This document shows positions 26,142 to 35,343 of a DNA stretch of 64,000 bases, piece by piece (the first letter of the stretch is position 1; every line of letters begins with the position of its first letter). The stretch comes from Rhizobium sp. SL86. GTDB taxonomy: Bacteria > Pseudomonadota > Alphaproteobacteria > Rhizobiales > Rhizobiaceae. Below the pieces are notes generated by a model that ran no database searches, was not told the DNA's origin, and worked only from the letters and a program-made list of their open reading frames with translations. The position numbers and the translations under genes are program-made. The stretch spans positions 447,001-511,000 of the forward strand of contig NZ_JAPPRJ010000002.1 in NCBI RefSeq assembly GCF_026672545.1, written 5' to 3'.

Positions 26142-27155
26142 ATGATGAGCGATGATGCGACCGGGCGGTGGCTGACAGGACCCAAGGTCTTGCTGCAGGG
26201 GCTTTTGGGATTTGGTCTGCTCGCTGCCGTCATGCTTGCAAGCGTAGGCTTCGGCGTGTCGGACCTGCCGGCTGCATCGACCCTTCGTCTGCTGTTCATG
26301 CCCGATCTATCGCCGGGCAGTGCCCTTGTCTGGAACATCCGTGTCCCGCGTGTGGCGCTGGCGGTTCTGGTCGGTACTAACCTTGCGGTCGCCGGTGTGT
26401 TGATCCAGACGCTGACGCGCAATCCGCTCGCTTCGCCGCAGACATTCGGCATCAATGCCGGCGCGTCACTGGCCATCGTGCTCTGCCTGATCGTTCTTCC
26501 GGATCTGGCCGGTGCCGGCACCGTCTGGCCGGCATTTGTCGGCGCCATGGCGGTCGGTTTTGCCATGTGGGCATTGTCTGCGTCCGGGACCATGACGGAC
26601 ACGACGCTGGCGCTGGCCGGGATCTCGATCCAGCTCGTTCTCGCTGCGCTGGTCCAAGCAATCCTGATCTCCAACAATGCAGCCCAGGATATCGTCTATT
26701 GGCTGGCTGGCTCGCTGAACGGGGCGCAATGGAACAAGGTCTGGACCATCCTGCCGTTCACACTCGTCGGTGGCAGTGTCGCATTGGTCGCCAGCCGCCA
26801 TTTTGCCATCCTTGCGCTTGATCGGACCACCGGAGTCTCGCTTGGTCAAAACGCGAAGTATGTGGGCGGCCTTGCAGCCTTGCTGATTGTCGTGTTGGCC
26901 GGGTCAGCCGTTGCTGTCAGTGGTCCGATCGGCTTCATAGGCCTGCTGGTGCCCCATATCGTGCGCCGCATTGTCGGCAGCGACCAACTGACCGTCATCG
27001 CGATCAGTGTCATCGCTGGCCCGCTGCTGCTGAATACCGCCGATCTGCTCGGACGTATCGTCGCCTTTCCGGCAGAAATGCCGGTCGGTATCGTCACTGC
27101 CCTCATCGGCTCACCCGCCTTTCTCGTTATCCTGTGGAAGCAAAGAGCGAGATGA
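26142..27155 (+). CDS. fecC: Iron-dicitrate ABC permease FecC (FecCD family)
   Basis: A 337-residue multi-spanning permease of the FecCD/BtuC family: VLVGTNLAVAGVLIQTLTRNPLASPQTFGI and the C-terminal AVSGPIGFIGLLVPHIVRRIVG and PAEMPVGIVTALIGSPAFL, all family hallmarks. It starts 6 bp after fecB and overlaps fecD by 4 nt (ATGA at 27152). Confidence 0.93.
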   Translation: MMSDDATGRWLTGPKVLLQGLLGFGLLAAVMLASVGFGVSDLPAASTLRLLFMPDLSPGSALVWNIRVPRVALAVLVGTNLAVAGVLIQTLTRNPLASPQTFGINAGASLAIVLCLIVLPDLAGAGTVWPAFVGAMAVGFAMWALSASGTMTDTTLALAGISIQLVLAALVQAILISNNAAQDIVYWLAGSLNGAQWNKVWTILPFTLVGGSVALVASRHFAILALDRTTGVSLGQNAKYVGGLAALLIVVLAGSAVAVSGPIGFIGLLVPHIVRRIVGSDQLTVIAISVIAGPLLLNTADLLGRIVAFPAEMPVGIVTALIGSPAFLVILWKQRAR

Positions 27156-28159
27156 CCGCAAAACTCATGTCCCCGGAAAGCCTCAGGGCCATATCCGTCT
27201 TTACGCTGGTCATCGCGCTTATCCTCGTTACTGCGATTCTCGGTTTGACGCTCGGTGCCGTGACCCTGTCTGTCGACCAGATACTTGATGGTCTTGCGGG
27301 CGGGAAAAACTCGTTCATCGTCATGCAATACCGCGCGCCGCGCGTCGTCATGTCGCTGCTTGCGGGAGCATCGTTCGGTATCGCAGGCACCCTGCTGCAG
27401 GGCGCACTCCGCAATCCCTTGGCTTCTCCTGATGTCATTGGCATCACAAAATGCGCGGGTCTTGGGGCTTTCCTTGCCGCGCTTGCCACGCCGCCGGCCT
27501 GGGCGATCTGGGCAATCCCTATCGGTGTCATGTCCGGCGCGCTTGCCGGTGCGATGATATTGCTGGCCATCGGTCGCAGTCTCGGCGGTGGCGTCGTCTC
27601 TCTGGCACTTGTCGGCGTGGCGCTCGGCATGCTCGCCCATGCCTTGATGCAATATGTGATGGTCCTGTTTCCCACGCGTGCCGACCAGTCGATGGTGTGG
27701 CTCGCCGGTAGCGTTTACGGCACCACGATGGCCGATGTGATCGTACTGGTGTTCTGGTTGCTTGCCTGCCTGCCCTTTCTGCTGATTGCCGCGGTTCATC
27801 TCGACGCCAGCGGTTTCGGTGACGACACGCTGAAAAGCCTCGGTCTGTCACCTGGCCGTTTGCGCGGCGGGCTCGTTCTGGTGTCCGTCCTGCTTTGCGC
27901 AGGTAGCGTTGCGGCAGTGGGCAGCATGGGTTTCCTCGGACTGTTGGCACCGCATGCCGCCCGTCTGCTGGTCGGCTCTCGCGCACGTTTCCTCCTGCCC
28001 ACCAGCGCGCTCATCGGCGCCTTGACACTTTCACTCGCCGATCTGATCGGTCGTCTCGTGGCTCTTCCGAATGAGATTCCCGCCGGTATCGTCGCTGCCG
28101 TTATCGGCGGGCCTTATCTCATTTTCTTGCTGATCAAGGAGGCAGGTTATCGTGACTGA
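27152..28159 (+). CDS. fecD: Iron-dicitrate ABC permease FecD (FecCD family)
   Basis: A 335-residue partner permease with GASFGIAGTLLQGALRNPLA, SMGFLGLLAPHAARLLVG and LPNEIPAGIVAAVIGGPYL. The ATG at 27152 overlaps the fecC stop; an upstream in-frame ATG (27134) would lie further inside fecC. It overlaps fecE by 8 nt. Confidence 0.93.
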   Translation: MTAKLMSPESLRAISVFTLVIALILVTAILGLTLGAVTLSVDQILDGLAGGKNSFIVMQYRAPRVVMSLLAGASFGIAGTLLQGALRNPLASPDVIGITKCAGLGAFLAALATPPAWAIWAIPIGVMSGALAGAMILLAIGRSLGGGVVSLALVGVALGMLAHALMQYVMVLFPTRADQSMVWLAGSVYGTTMADVIVLVFWLLACLPFLLIAAVHLDASGFGDDTLKSLGLSPGRLRGGLVLVSVLLCAGSVAAVGSMGFLGLLAPHAARLLVGSRARFLLPTSALIGALTLSLADLIGRLVALPNEIPAGIVAAVIGGPYLIFLLIKEAGYRD

Positions 28160-28958
28160 TACTGCAAGTTCCCGTCTCTCGGCACATCACCTGGCTCTCG
28201 GTTATCCGGCCGTCCGCGTCCTTGAGGGCATCGATATCTCCATCCCGGACGGCATGATAACGGCTTTGATCGGAGCGAATGGCTCCGGCAAATCGACGCT
28301 GCTGAAGGCGCTTGGCCGCATCATGCAACCGCTCTGCGGAAGCGTGATGCTGGATGGCAAGATGATTGCCACCATGCCGGGCAGGGCCGTCGCACAGGTT
28401 CTGGCGCTTCTCCCGCAAAATCCGGTTTCACCGGAAGGCCTGACGGTGCGTCAGCTTTGCCGTTTCGGGCGTCATCCGCACAGGGGGCTCCTGTCTCGAA
28501 TGACGGAGGTCGACGAGGCGGCTATCGAGGGCGCCCTTGCCGCGACCGGCCTTATGGCTCTTGCCGAGCGGCCGATCGAACGGCTTTCAGGCGGCCAGCG
28601 CCAGCGTGCCTGGATTGCCATGGCGCTGGCACAGGAACCCCCCATTCTCCTCCTCGATGAACCAACCACATTTCTCGATATCGCGCATCAGCTTGAGATC
28701 CTTGAGCTCCTGAGAGAGCTGAATGAAACGCGAGGCCGAACCATCGTGATGGTCGTTCACGATCTCAATCAGGCCGCACAGTATGCCGATCACATCATTG
28801 CCGTTGCCGAGGGTGGTATCTATGCTACCGGCCGACCTGCCGACCTGCTGAAACCCGACCTGATCAGGTCGGTTTTTGGAGTCGATGCGATGGTCATCCC
28901 GCATCCCGTCACCGGCACGCCCTTGTGCCTGCCCCTGTCCGCGTGTGGCGCGAGATAA
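28152..28958 (+). CDS. fecE: Iron-dicitrate ABC ATPase FecE
   Basis: A 268-residue ATPase with Walker A GANGSGKS (41-48), signature LSGGQRQRAWIAMALAQ, Walker B ILLLDEPTTFLDIAHQ and H-loop VVHDLNQA, as in FecE/FepC. GTG start at 28152 with AAGGAGG 9 nt upstream, overlapping fecD. It completes a fecABCDE set. Confidence 0.93.
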   Translation: MTDTASSRLSAHHLALGYPAVRVLEGIDISIPDGMITALIGANGSGKSTLLKALGRIMQPLCGSVMLDGKMIATMPGRAVAQVLALLPQNPVSPEGLTVRQLCRFGRHPHRGLLSRMTEVDEAAIEGALAATGLMALAERPIERLSGGQRQRAWIAMALAQEPPILLLDEPTTFLDIAHQLEILELLRELNETRGRTIVMVVHDLNQAAQYADHIIAVAEGGIYATGRPADLLKPDLIRSVFGVDAMVIPHPVTGTPLCLPLSACGAR

Positions 28959-29367
28959 TCCTTCAACTGCGATGGATGCTCTGGAATTCCGTGCTTCTGC
29001 TCCAGATCTTGCATCTTCTTGCTGATCCGTGCCCTGGACCTGCTCAGGCTCTATGCCGCCGCGAGGAAGCTTCCCCGCTGGACAAGGGCGACGAAGGTCA
29101 GCGTGTCGCTCACGTCTTGCAGCATATGCTGCGATATCCGAGACCGATCTGAAAGGTCCAGACCTCTTCGAACATGCGGGAGGGGCTGCACCCTGTCCTC
29201 TTAAAGCGTTCTGCGGGAGCAAAACGCAGACCGGTTCCCGCCGAAAAATACCAAAAAGCAATTGGTTATAGGGAAAACCCTGCCTGTTTCCGGGATATTC
29301 CCAAATCGAATTGCGCGCCTTCCGGCCTTATCCTGCCCCATGAAAAATCAGAATGGGACCTCGTGTC
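28959..29367. other. About 400-bp intergenic region before the cytochrome gene
   Basis: No supported gene. Dyads sit close to the cytochrome start: AGGGAAAACCCT (29270-29281), GGGATATTCCC (29292-29302), and GCGGGA/TCCCGC arms (29213-29218, 29236-29241). They are candidate binding sites, for example for the response regulator encoded at 33299, but nothing in the sequence proves this. Short overlapping frames here lack family resemblance. Confidence 0.5.
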
Positions 29368-31446
29368 ATGGATGAGAGAAAAGCCAAACGTTTGAAGCGG
29401 GTGGGGATCATTGCGGGAATGGCCGCCGTTTTCGCCGCCGGCGTCGCCCTGTGGATGGACCTTCCGCCGACCATCACCGTTGAGGAACCTGATGTGGCTA
29501 CCTTGCTCGATCCCGCATTGGTGGAGCGGGGGCGGTATATCGCTCAGCTCGGTGATTGTGTTGCCTGTCACACCGAGAAGGGTGGCAAGGAAATGGCCGG
29601 CGGACTTGCCCTCGAAACGCCGATGGGCACCATCTTCTCCACCAATATCACACCCGACAGCAAGACCGGCATCGGCGCATGGACCTTTGGCGCCTTCGAC
29701 CGTGCCATGCGAAAAGGCGTTGCTGCGGATGGGCACAACCTCTATCCCGCGATGCCTTACCCCTCCTATGCCAAGATCACCGGGGAGGACATGACTGCGC
29801 TGTGGGCTTATCTCCGGCACGGTGTTGAGCCGGTCGAGAAGGAGAACCGGGAAACAAGCATGAACTTCCCCTTCAATCTGCGCTTCGGCCTCGCTTACTG
29901 GAATGTCGTGTTGGCCGACGGCACGCCTTTTGTGGCTGATCCGTCGCAGGATGCGGTGTGGAACCGTGGGGCCTATCTGGTCCAGGGGCTTGGCCACTGC
30001 GGCGCCTGCCACACCCCACGCGGAATCGGTTTCGAGGAGGTGGCGATGTCGGAAAAGGGGCCGAACGGTGACCGGTTCCTTGCCGGCGAAAACGTCGAGA
30101 ACTGGCACGCGGTGGAACTGCGTGACCTGTGGACCGTCGAGGACACGGTTGAACTGCTGAAGACCGGGCAGAACCGTTTTGCCACCGTCTCCGGCTCGAT
30201 GACCGACGTCATCCTGCACTCGACCCAGAACTTCACGGACGGCGACCTCGTGGCCATAGCGACCTATCTGAAGTCACTGCCGTCGAAAAATCCGAAGCCG
30301 ATGCCGCCGAAACCGGTCTACACGGATGCACCCGAGGGGGCCTACACGACGGCCGGCGGCCTTGGTTACATGCAGTTCTGCAACGACTGTCACCGGCCGG
30401 ACGGCACGGGCGTGAAGGGCGTTTTTCCGGCGCTGGCCGGCAATCCGACGATTGCCGCGCGGGACCCTTCGACGCTTGTTCACATCACGCTGACCGGCTG
30501 GGAAACGGCCTCGACCAACGCCCATCCCCGCACCTATACCATGCCTGCCTTTGCCCGGCTGGAGGACAAGGAAATCGCCGATATCCTCAGTTTTGTGCGC
30601 AAGAACTGGGGCGGGGATGCGCCAGCCATCACCGAGGCGCAGGTTGCCGAAGCTCGCAAGCACATCGACCCGAAGATCGACGCCTCGAACTTCGAAACCC
30701 CGCGCCTTGCCGGTCTGCTCGACGCGCCGAACAAGGATCAGCTCGTGCGCGGCATGCGGCTCAATTCGGAAACGAACAAGCTTCTGCCGGGGCATGTGGG
30801 CAATGACCTGAACTGCACATCCTGCCACCTGAATGCCGGCACGGTCGCGGATGGTTCGCCTTATGTCGGGGTCTCCGCCTTTTTCCCGAGCTATGCGCCC
30901 CGTTCCGGCAAGGAAATCACCATGGCCGACCGCATCAATGGTTGTTTCCGCCGTTCGATGAATGGCAAGCCGCTGGCGCCCGAATCGGCAGATATGCAGG
31001 CCATGCTCGCCTATTTCGACTGGATGAAGGGCGCGACCAAACCGGAGGACAAGGTGCCTGGCCGTGGCGTCGGTAAGATCGACCCCTCGCTCGTTCCCGA
31101 CCCGGCCAACGGCGAAAAGATCTATGCCGTACAGTGTGCCGTCTGCCATGGCGCAAGCGGCGAGGGGCTGAAGGACGAGGCAGGCCGTGTCGTCTATCCT
31201 GCTCTGTGGGGCGATCGGTCGTTCAACATCGGCGCCGGCATGGCGCGTACCTATACCGCCGCCGCCTTCGTCAAACGCAACATGCCGGTCGGTTTCCATG
31301 AAAAGTTCCCGCTCGGGCAGGGCGGCCTTTCCGACCAGGAAGCCCTCGATGTCGCCGACTATTTCAGCCACATGCCAAGACCTGACTTCCCCGACAAGGT
31401 CAAGGACTGGCCGAACGGCGGCAAACCGAAGGACGCTCGCTATTAG
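29368..31446 (+). CDS. Pentaheme c-type cytochrome: dehydrogenase triheme module fused to TsdA-like thiosulfate dehydrogenase
   Basis: A 692-residue membrane-anchored periplasmic protein. One N-terminal membrane segment (about 11-30) is followed by five CXXCH heme sites: C64-C67-H68, C211-C214-H215, C338-C341-H342, C483-C486-H487 and C590-C593-H594. Residues 50-415 match the three-heme subunit of alcohol/gluconate dehydrogenases (STNITPDSKTGIG; MPAFARL with M392 as a likely ligand). Residues 445-690 match TsdA (NCTSCHLNAGT; ADRINGCFRRSMNGK), with C526 placed like the unusual heme-ligating cysteine of TsdA. It likely oxidises thiosulfate to tetrathionate, or the reverse, passing electrons through the triheme part (inference). 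ATG 29353 is an alternative start. Confidence 0.85.
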   Translation: MDERKAKRLKRVGIIAGMAAVFAAGVALWMDLPPTITVEEPDVATLLDPALVERGRYIAQLGDCVACHTEKGGKEMAGGLALETPMGTIFSTNITPDSKTGIGAWTFGAFDRAMRKGVAADGHNLYPAMPYPSYAKITGEDMTALWAYLRHGVEPVEKENRETSMNFPFNLRFGLAYWNVVLADGTPFVADPSQDAVWNRGAYLVQGLGHCGACHTPRGIGFEEVAMSEKGPNGDRFLAGENVENWHAVELRDLWTVEDTVELLKTGQNRFATVSGSMTDVILHSTQNFTDGDLVAIATYLKSLPSKNPKPMPPKPVYTDAPEGAYTTAGGLGYMQFCNDCHRPDGTGVKGVFPALAGNPTIAARDPSTLVHITLTGWETASTNAHPRTYTMPAFARLEDKEIADILSFVRKNWGGDAPAITEAQVAEARKHIDPKIDASNFETPRLAGLLDAPNKDQLVRGMRLNSETNKLLPGHVGNDLNCTSCHLNAGTVADGSPYVGVSAFFPSYAPRSGKEITMADRINGCFRRSMNGKPLAPESADMQAMLAYFDWMKGATKPEDKVPGRGVGKIDPSLVPDPANGEKIYAVQCAVCHGASGEGLKDEAGRVVYPALWGDRSFNIGAGMARTYTAAAFVKRNMPVGFHEKFPLGQGGLSDQEALDVADYFSHMPRPDFPDKVKDWPNGGKPKDARY

Positions 31447-31466
31447 ACTGGCCTGCGTTCCGAGGA

Positions 31467-31500
31467 AGACCGGCCGTCATCCCCGGCCGGTCTTTCATTT
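31467..31500 (+). terminator. Rho-independent terminator after the pentaheme cytochrome gene
   Basis: Perfect 9-bp GC-rich stem AGACCGGCC / GGCCGGTCT with a 9-nt loop, followed by TTCATTTT. It lies 20 bp after the stop codon and separates the structural gene from the sensor kinase gene, which begins at 31536. Confidence 0.8.
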
Positions 31501-31535
31501 TGCCTGTCACCTCCGTCTGTGCCAATTTCGCCGCC

Positions 31536-33302
31536 ATGATCCGTTCGCTTTGCGCATTCGTCCTCCTTGCTTTGGTCTTCGCCCAGGCTGCGGAGGCGCG
31601 CGACGTGACGATCGCCGTGCTCGCCTTTCAGGGTTCGGAGCGGGCGGTAAAGGATTTTGAACCGACGGTCGCCCATCTCGAACGAACGCTGCCGGAGCAT
31701 CACTTCATAGTCTTGCCCCTCGATCTTGCCGGCATCGCGACAGCGGTTGAGGCGAAGTCGATCGATTTTGTCATCACCAATCCCGGCGAATACGTCGATC
31801 TCGAATATCGTTTCGGCGCAACACGGCTTGCAACGCTGGAAAGCCGCGATCATGCCGTACCGACCGATACGGTCGGTTCTACCGTGGTTGTGCCGAACCG
31901 TCCGGGTCATGCCGAAACCTTCCGGGACCTTGCCGGTCTGAGGCTTGCCGTTGTGGCGACGGATGCCTTCGGTGGTTGGCAGGTCGTTTCGCGGGAGATG
32001 GACGAGGCCGGCATTGCGACATCGAAACTGGCCGGTGTCGTCGAAACCGGTTTTCCCATGGAAAACGTGCTGGCGGCGATCCGCTCAGGCCAGGCCGATG
32101 CCGGTGTGCTGCGCACCTGTCTTCTGGAGGACGAGATTGCCGATGGCCGGGTGATGGCGGATGAGTTCGCCGTGGTTGCGGAACGCGCCGCGTCCGATTT
32201 TCCCTGCCGGTCGTCTTCGCGCCTCTATCCGGATTGGCCCTTTGCCCGGCTTGCCGGCACTTCGCCCGACCTCGCCAAGGCGGTGACCGCGAGCCTTCTG
32301 ACCATGATCCCCGTCGAGGGGCGGGCCTGGACCGCGCCACAGGATTATACCTCCGTCCATGCGCTCTTTCGGCAGCTCAGGATTGGACCTTACGAATATC
32401 TCGCCCGTTCCACGCTGATGGGCTTTGTGCGGGCGAACTGGCACTGGTTCCTTGCCGCCGGCCTCGGTCTGGTCTGGTGGATTATTCACGTGGCTCGGGT
32501 CGAAACGCTCGTGCGCAGGCGAACGACGGAACTGACGCGTGAAATCCAGGAGCGTGAGAAGGCTGAGCAGGCGGCTCGTTTGCACCGGGAGGAACGCGAT
32601 CAGTTTTCCCGCCTCGGAATTCTCGGGGAAATGGCTTCCAACATTGCCCATGAACTCAACCAGCCGCTGGCGGCCATCACCAATTATGCCGAGGGCATAA
32701 CCCGGCTGATCGATGCCGGGCGTACCGATCCCGACATCCTGCGCGACGGCGCGCGGGGCATTGCCGGACAGGCCGAACGGGCCGGGGTGATCATCCGCCG
32801 CATCCGTTCCTTCGTACGCCGGCGTGAGCTTCGGCGAGAAAACCTCGACATCAACGAGGTCGTGCGCGAGGCGCTGGTCCTGTTCGAGGGACCGGCACGG
32901 CGCAACGATGTGCCGCTTCATGTCCACCTTGCCGCCGGCATGCCGCCGCTCAGCGCCGACCGGATCGAGATCGAGCAAGTCCTGCTCAACCTGTTACAGA
33001 ATGCTGTCGATGCGATGAGTGATCCCGTGGCGCGCGGGCGCGGCATTGGTGTCTCAACCGTCCGTTCGGGTCGTACCGTCGAGGTCGCGATCAGGGATCA
33101 TGGCACCGGACTGTCGCCGGAGGTCGAGGCACATCTTTTCGATACCTTCTTCACCACCAAGCCGCAGGGGCTGGGGCTCGGCCTTCCCATCTGCCGTACC
33201 ATCGTCGAAAGTCATGGCGGACGATTGTGGGCGACAAATGAGGCGAGCGGCGGGATCACGATGCGCTTCACCCTGCCCCTACCACCGGAGGAAAGCCGAT
33301 GA
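31536..33302 (+). CDS. TtrS-like membrane sensor histidine kinase with PhnD-type periplasmic domain
   Basis: A 588-residue kinase. Signal peptide 1 to about 22; a PhnD-like periplasmic binding domain to about residue 265 (FEPTVAHLERTLPEH; DFVITNPGEYVDLE) with a conserved cysteine C224 (PCRSSSRLYPDWPFA); one membrane segment at 302-318; a short coiled coil; the DHp domain with H372 (SNIAHELNQPLAAITNYAEG) and a HATPase domain (NLLQNAVDAM, GTGLSPE, GLGLGLPI). The architecture is that of the tetrathionate sensor TtrS and the thiosulfate sensor ThsS. The ATG at 31536 gives the signal peptide. It overlaps the regulator gene by 4 nt and sits next to a thiosulfate-dehydrogenase-like cytochrome, which supports sulfur oxyanion sensing. 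Confidence 0.88.
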   Translation: MIRSLCAFVLLALVFAQAAEARDVTIAVLAFQGSERAVKDFEPTVAHLERTLPEHHFIVLPLDLAGIATAVEAKSIDFVITNPGEYVDLEYRFGATRLATLESRDHAVPTDTVGSTVVVPNRPGHAETFRDLAGLRLAVVATDAFGGWQVVSREMDEAGIATSKLAGVVETGFPMENVLAAIRSGQADAGVLRTCLLEDEIADGRVMADEFAVVAERAASDFPCRSSSRLYPDWPFARLAGTSPDLAKAVTASLLTMIPVEGRAWTAPQDYTSVHALFRQLRIGPYEYLARSTLMGFVRANWHWFLAAGLGLVWWIIHVARVETLVRRRTTELTREIQEREKAEQAARLHREERDQFSRLGILGEMASNIAHELNQPLAAITNYAEGITRLIDAGRTDPDILRDGARGIAGQAERAGVIIRRIRSFVRRRELRRENLDINEVVREALVLFEGPARRNDVPLHVHLAAGMPPLSADRIEIEQVLLNLLQNAVDAMSDPVARGRGIGVSTVRSGRTVEVAIRDHGTGLSPEVEAHLFDTFFTTKPQGLGLGLPICRTIVESHGGRLWATNEASGGITMRFTLPLPPEESR

Positions 33303-33928
33303 TCGGCGATAATGATCAGCCACTGGTCTTGATCGTGGATGATGACGAGGCCATGCGCCGATCCATGGCCTTCCTGTTTTCCTCTATCGGACTGGAAACG
33401 AATATCTTCGCCTCGGCGGCTGAGCTTCTGCAGGCCTTGCCGGAGCCAGAACACTGTCGTCCGGGTGCCCTGGTGCTCGATGTCCGCATGCCCGGCATGA
33501 GTGGGCTGGAATTGCAACGCCACCTGCGCGACCGGGACTGTCCCTTGCCTATCCTCATCGTCACCGGTCACGGCGACGTGCCGATGGCGGTCGAGGCGCT
33601 GAAAGCCGGAGCCTTCGACTTCATCGAGAAGCCATTCAAGGAACAGCTTCTGCTCGATGCTGTGGCCGCGGCCATCCGCCTTTCACGGGAAAACCTGTTG
33701 CGGGGAGCACGTCGTCGCAGCGTGGAGGAACGGCTGGCCCGCCTCGGTCGGCGTGAGCGCGACGTGCTGGACGGCATCCTGGCCGGCAAACCCAATAAGG
33801 TGACCGCCTATGAACTTGATCTTTCGATCAAGACCATCGAGGCCTACCGGGCGTCCGTCATGACGAAGATGGAGGCGGGCTCACTGGCCGAACTCGCCTT
33901 GATGGTCAGCTCCGTGATAGATGGGTGA
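33299..33928 (+). CDS. FixJ/TtrR-like response regulator
   Basis: A 209-residue two-domain regulator. Receiver: acidic pocket D14-D16, phosphoacceptor D61 (VLDVRMPGMSG), T89 and K111 (EKPF). Output: LuxR/FixJ helix-turn-helix at about 145-205 (RRERDVLDGILAGKPNKV, TIEAYRASVMTKMEAGSLAEL). The ATG overlaps the kinase stop (ATGA). It is the obvious partner of the TtrS-like kinase, and its likely target is the cytochrome promoter region at 29200-29367 (inference). Confidence 0.92.
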   Translation: MIGDNDQPLVLIVDDDEAMRRSMAFLFSSIGLETNIFASAAELLQALPEPEHCRPGALVLDVRMPGMSGLELQRHLRDRDCPLPILIVTGHGDVPMAVEALKAGAFDFIEKPFKEQLLLDAVAAAIRLSRENLLRGARRRSVEERLARLGRRERDVLDGILAGKPNKVTAYELDLSIKTIEAYRASVMTKMEAGSLAELALMVSSVIDG

Positions 33929-34174
33929 GCCCGTCGCTCACCTCCCGTTTGCGCCATCGATCGAAATTCGTCGGCTGATGGGTGTCCCTGGTGTTAAGCC
34001 GGGCTCTGCCGTAGAATTACGGCAGTCATTTTTCGTTTCCGTGCTGGCGTGATGTTGTTACGGTCGAGGTTGGGCCATTTGTGGCTGGATGTTCAAAGCC
34101 CTTGGCTTGTGACCGCGATCGGTGCGGTTATTGTGTGCCGCCGGGTGGTGCGGAACTGAAGTTGGAAGTGGTCG

Positions 34175-35152
34175 ATGTCGGATATCAGGCGGATTGCGCG
34201 ACTTGCGGGTGTATCGCCTGCCACCGTCTCGCGGACCATGAATGGGCATCCGCATGTGCGAGAGGCGCTTCGCCAACACATTCTCAGCATCGCCCGACGC
34301 GAGAACTACAAACCGCAGCGCACGGCGCCTGGCCACCTGGCTGCCAGTTCCGATGTGATTGGTTACCTTCAGTTCGGCGTGCCGGGCCTGAAGGACGGGC
34401 GCATGGCAGAGGCTGCCGAGACCATTCTTTTCGATGCCGGATACAAGACCTTCGTCTGCAACGCCGACGGCGATCGCGCCCGCGAGCGGTTCTATCTGGA
34501 CTCGATGATCAAAAGAGGCGTGGCCGGTTGCATCCTTGCGCCGCAAGGTTATCCCGCCCGGGCTCTGGCGGCCGCGCATGAGCTGGAAAGTGCCGGCATC
34601 GTGCCGATCATTCTGGACGCCCTGGTGCAGGTGCCGGATGTCAGTGCCGTTGCGGTCGATCCGCTGCAATGCTGGCGTTTTGGCATGGACTATCTTGCCT
34701 GTCTCGGCCATCAGCGCGTGCTTGCGCTGGTCGGACCTGCCGAACGGTCCTGGCTGGAGGAGGGCGATGGCATTCTGCCGGACGCCGAGGCCACCGAACC
34801 TTTCGATGCGGCCGGCTTGTTGAGTGACCACCTGGACCTACCATCCGCCACCTGGCCAACGGCCGTTTTCTGCAGCAATGAACAGATCGCCTGCACCGTG
34901 CTGCGGGTGCTGCGCGAAAGACGGATCGCGGTGCCTGGCACGCTTTCGGTGCTCAGCCTCGGCGGAACCGACTTTGCCCGCATGGTTTCCCCGCGCATCA
35001 CATCGGTCGCGATCCCCTTTTCAGAACTTGGCGGCATCTGCGCCCAGCAATTGCTGGCCCTCGTACAGGACGGCACAAGTTCGCCACGCACGGTGATCCT
35101 GCGTTGTCGTCTTGCAGAGGGGGACACAACCGCCGCAATTTCTGCGTCTTGA
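34175..35152 (+). CDS. LacI-family transcriptional regulator
   Basis: A 325-residue repressor with helix-turn-helix DIRRIARLAGVSPATVSRTM and a sugar-type effector domain (DVIGYLQFGVPGLKDGRMAE). GTTGGAAG precedes the ATG. It is followed on the same strand, 248 bp later, by a family-5 binding-protein operon whose upstream region carries a TGAAA-N4-TTTCA element. A matching TGAAA-N3-TTTCA overlaps its own stop codon (35150-35162). It is likely to control this operon. Confidence 0.9.
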   Translation: MSDIRRIARLAGVSPATVSRTMNGHPHVREALRQHILSIARRENYKPQRTAPGHLAASSDVIGYLQFGVPGLKDGRMAEAAETILFDAGYKTFVCNADGDRARERFYLDSMIKRGVAGCILAPQGYPARALAAAHELESAGIVPIILDALVQVPDVSAVAVDPLQCWRFGMDYLACLGHQRVLALVGPAERSWLEEGDGILPDAEATEPFDAAGLLSDHLDLPSATWPTAVFCSNEQIACTVLRVLRERRIAVPGTLSVLSLGGTDFARMVSPRITSVAIPFSELGGICAQQLLALVQDGTSSPRTVILRCRLAEGDTTAAISAS

Positions 35153-35343
35153 AAATGTTTCAGCTTTTTTCAGTCAATCCGCCACCGCGGCTCCTGTCGC
35201 AGTGGCCACCATGCTCCCTTTCATGATTGTCGAGGCAGCCAGTTTTATTATTTATTGTCAAAGACATGACGGTCACGATGCAAGCCGTGCAAAGCCATGT
35301 TGCAATGCGGCGACATTCACATAACTGACGCCTGGTCCGGTTA

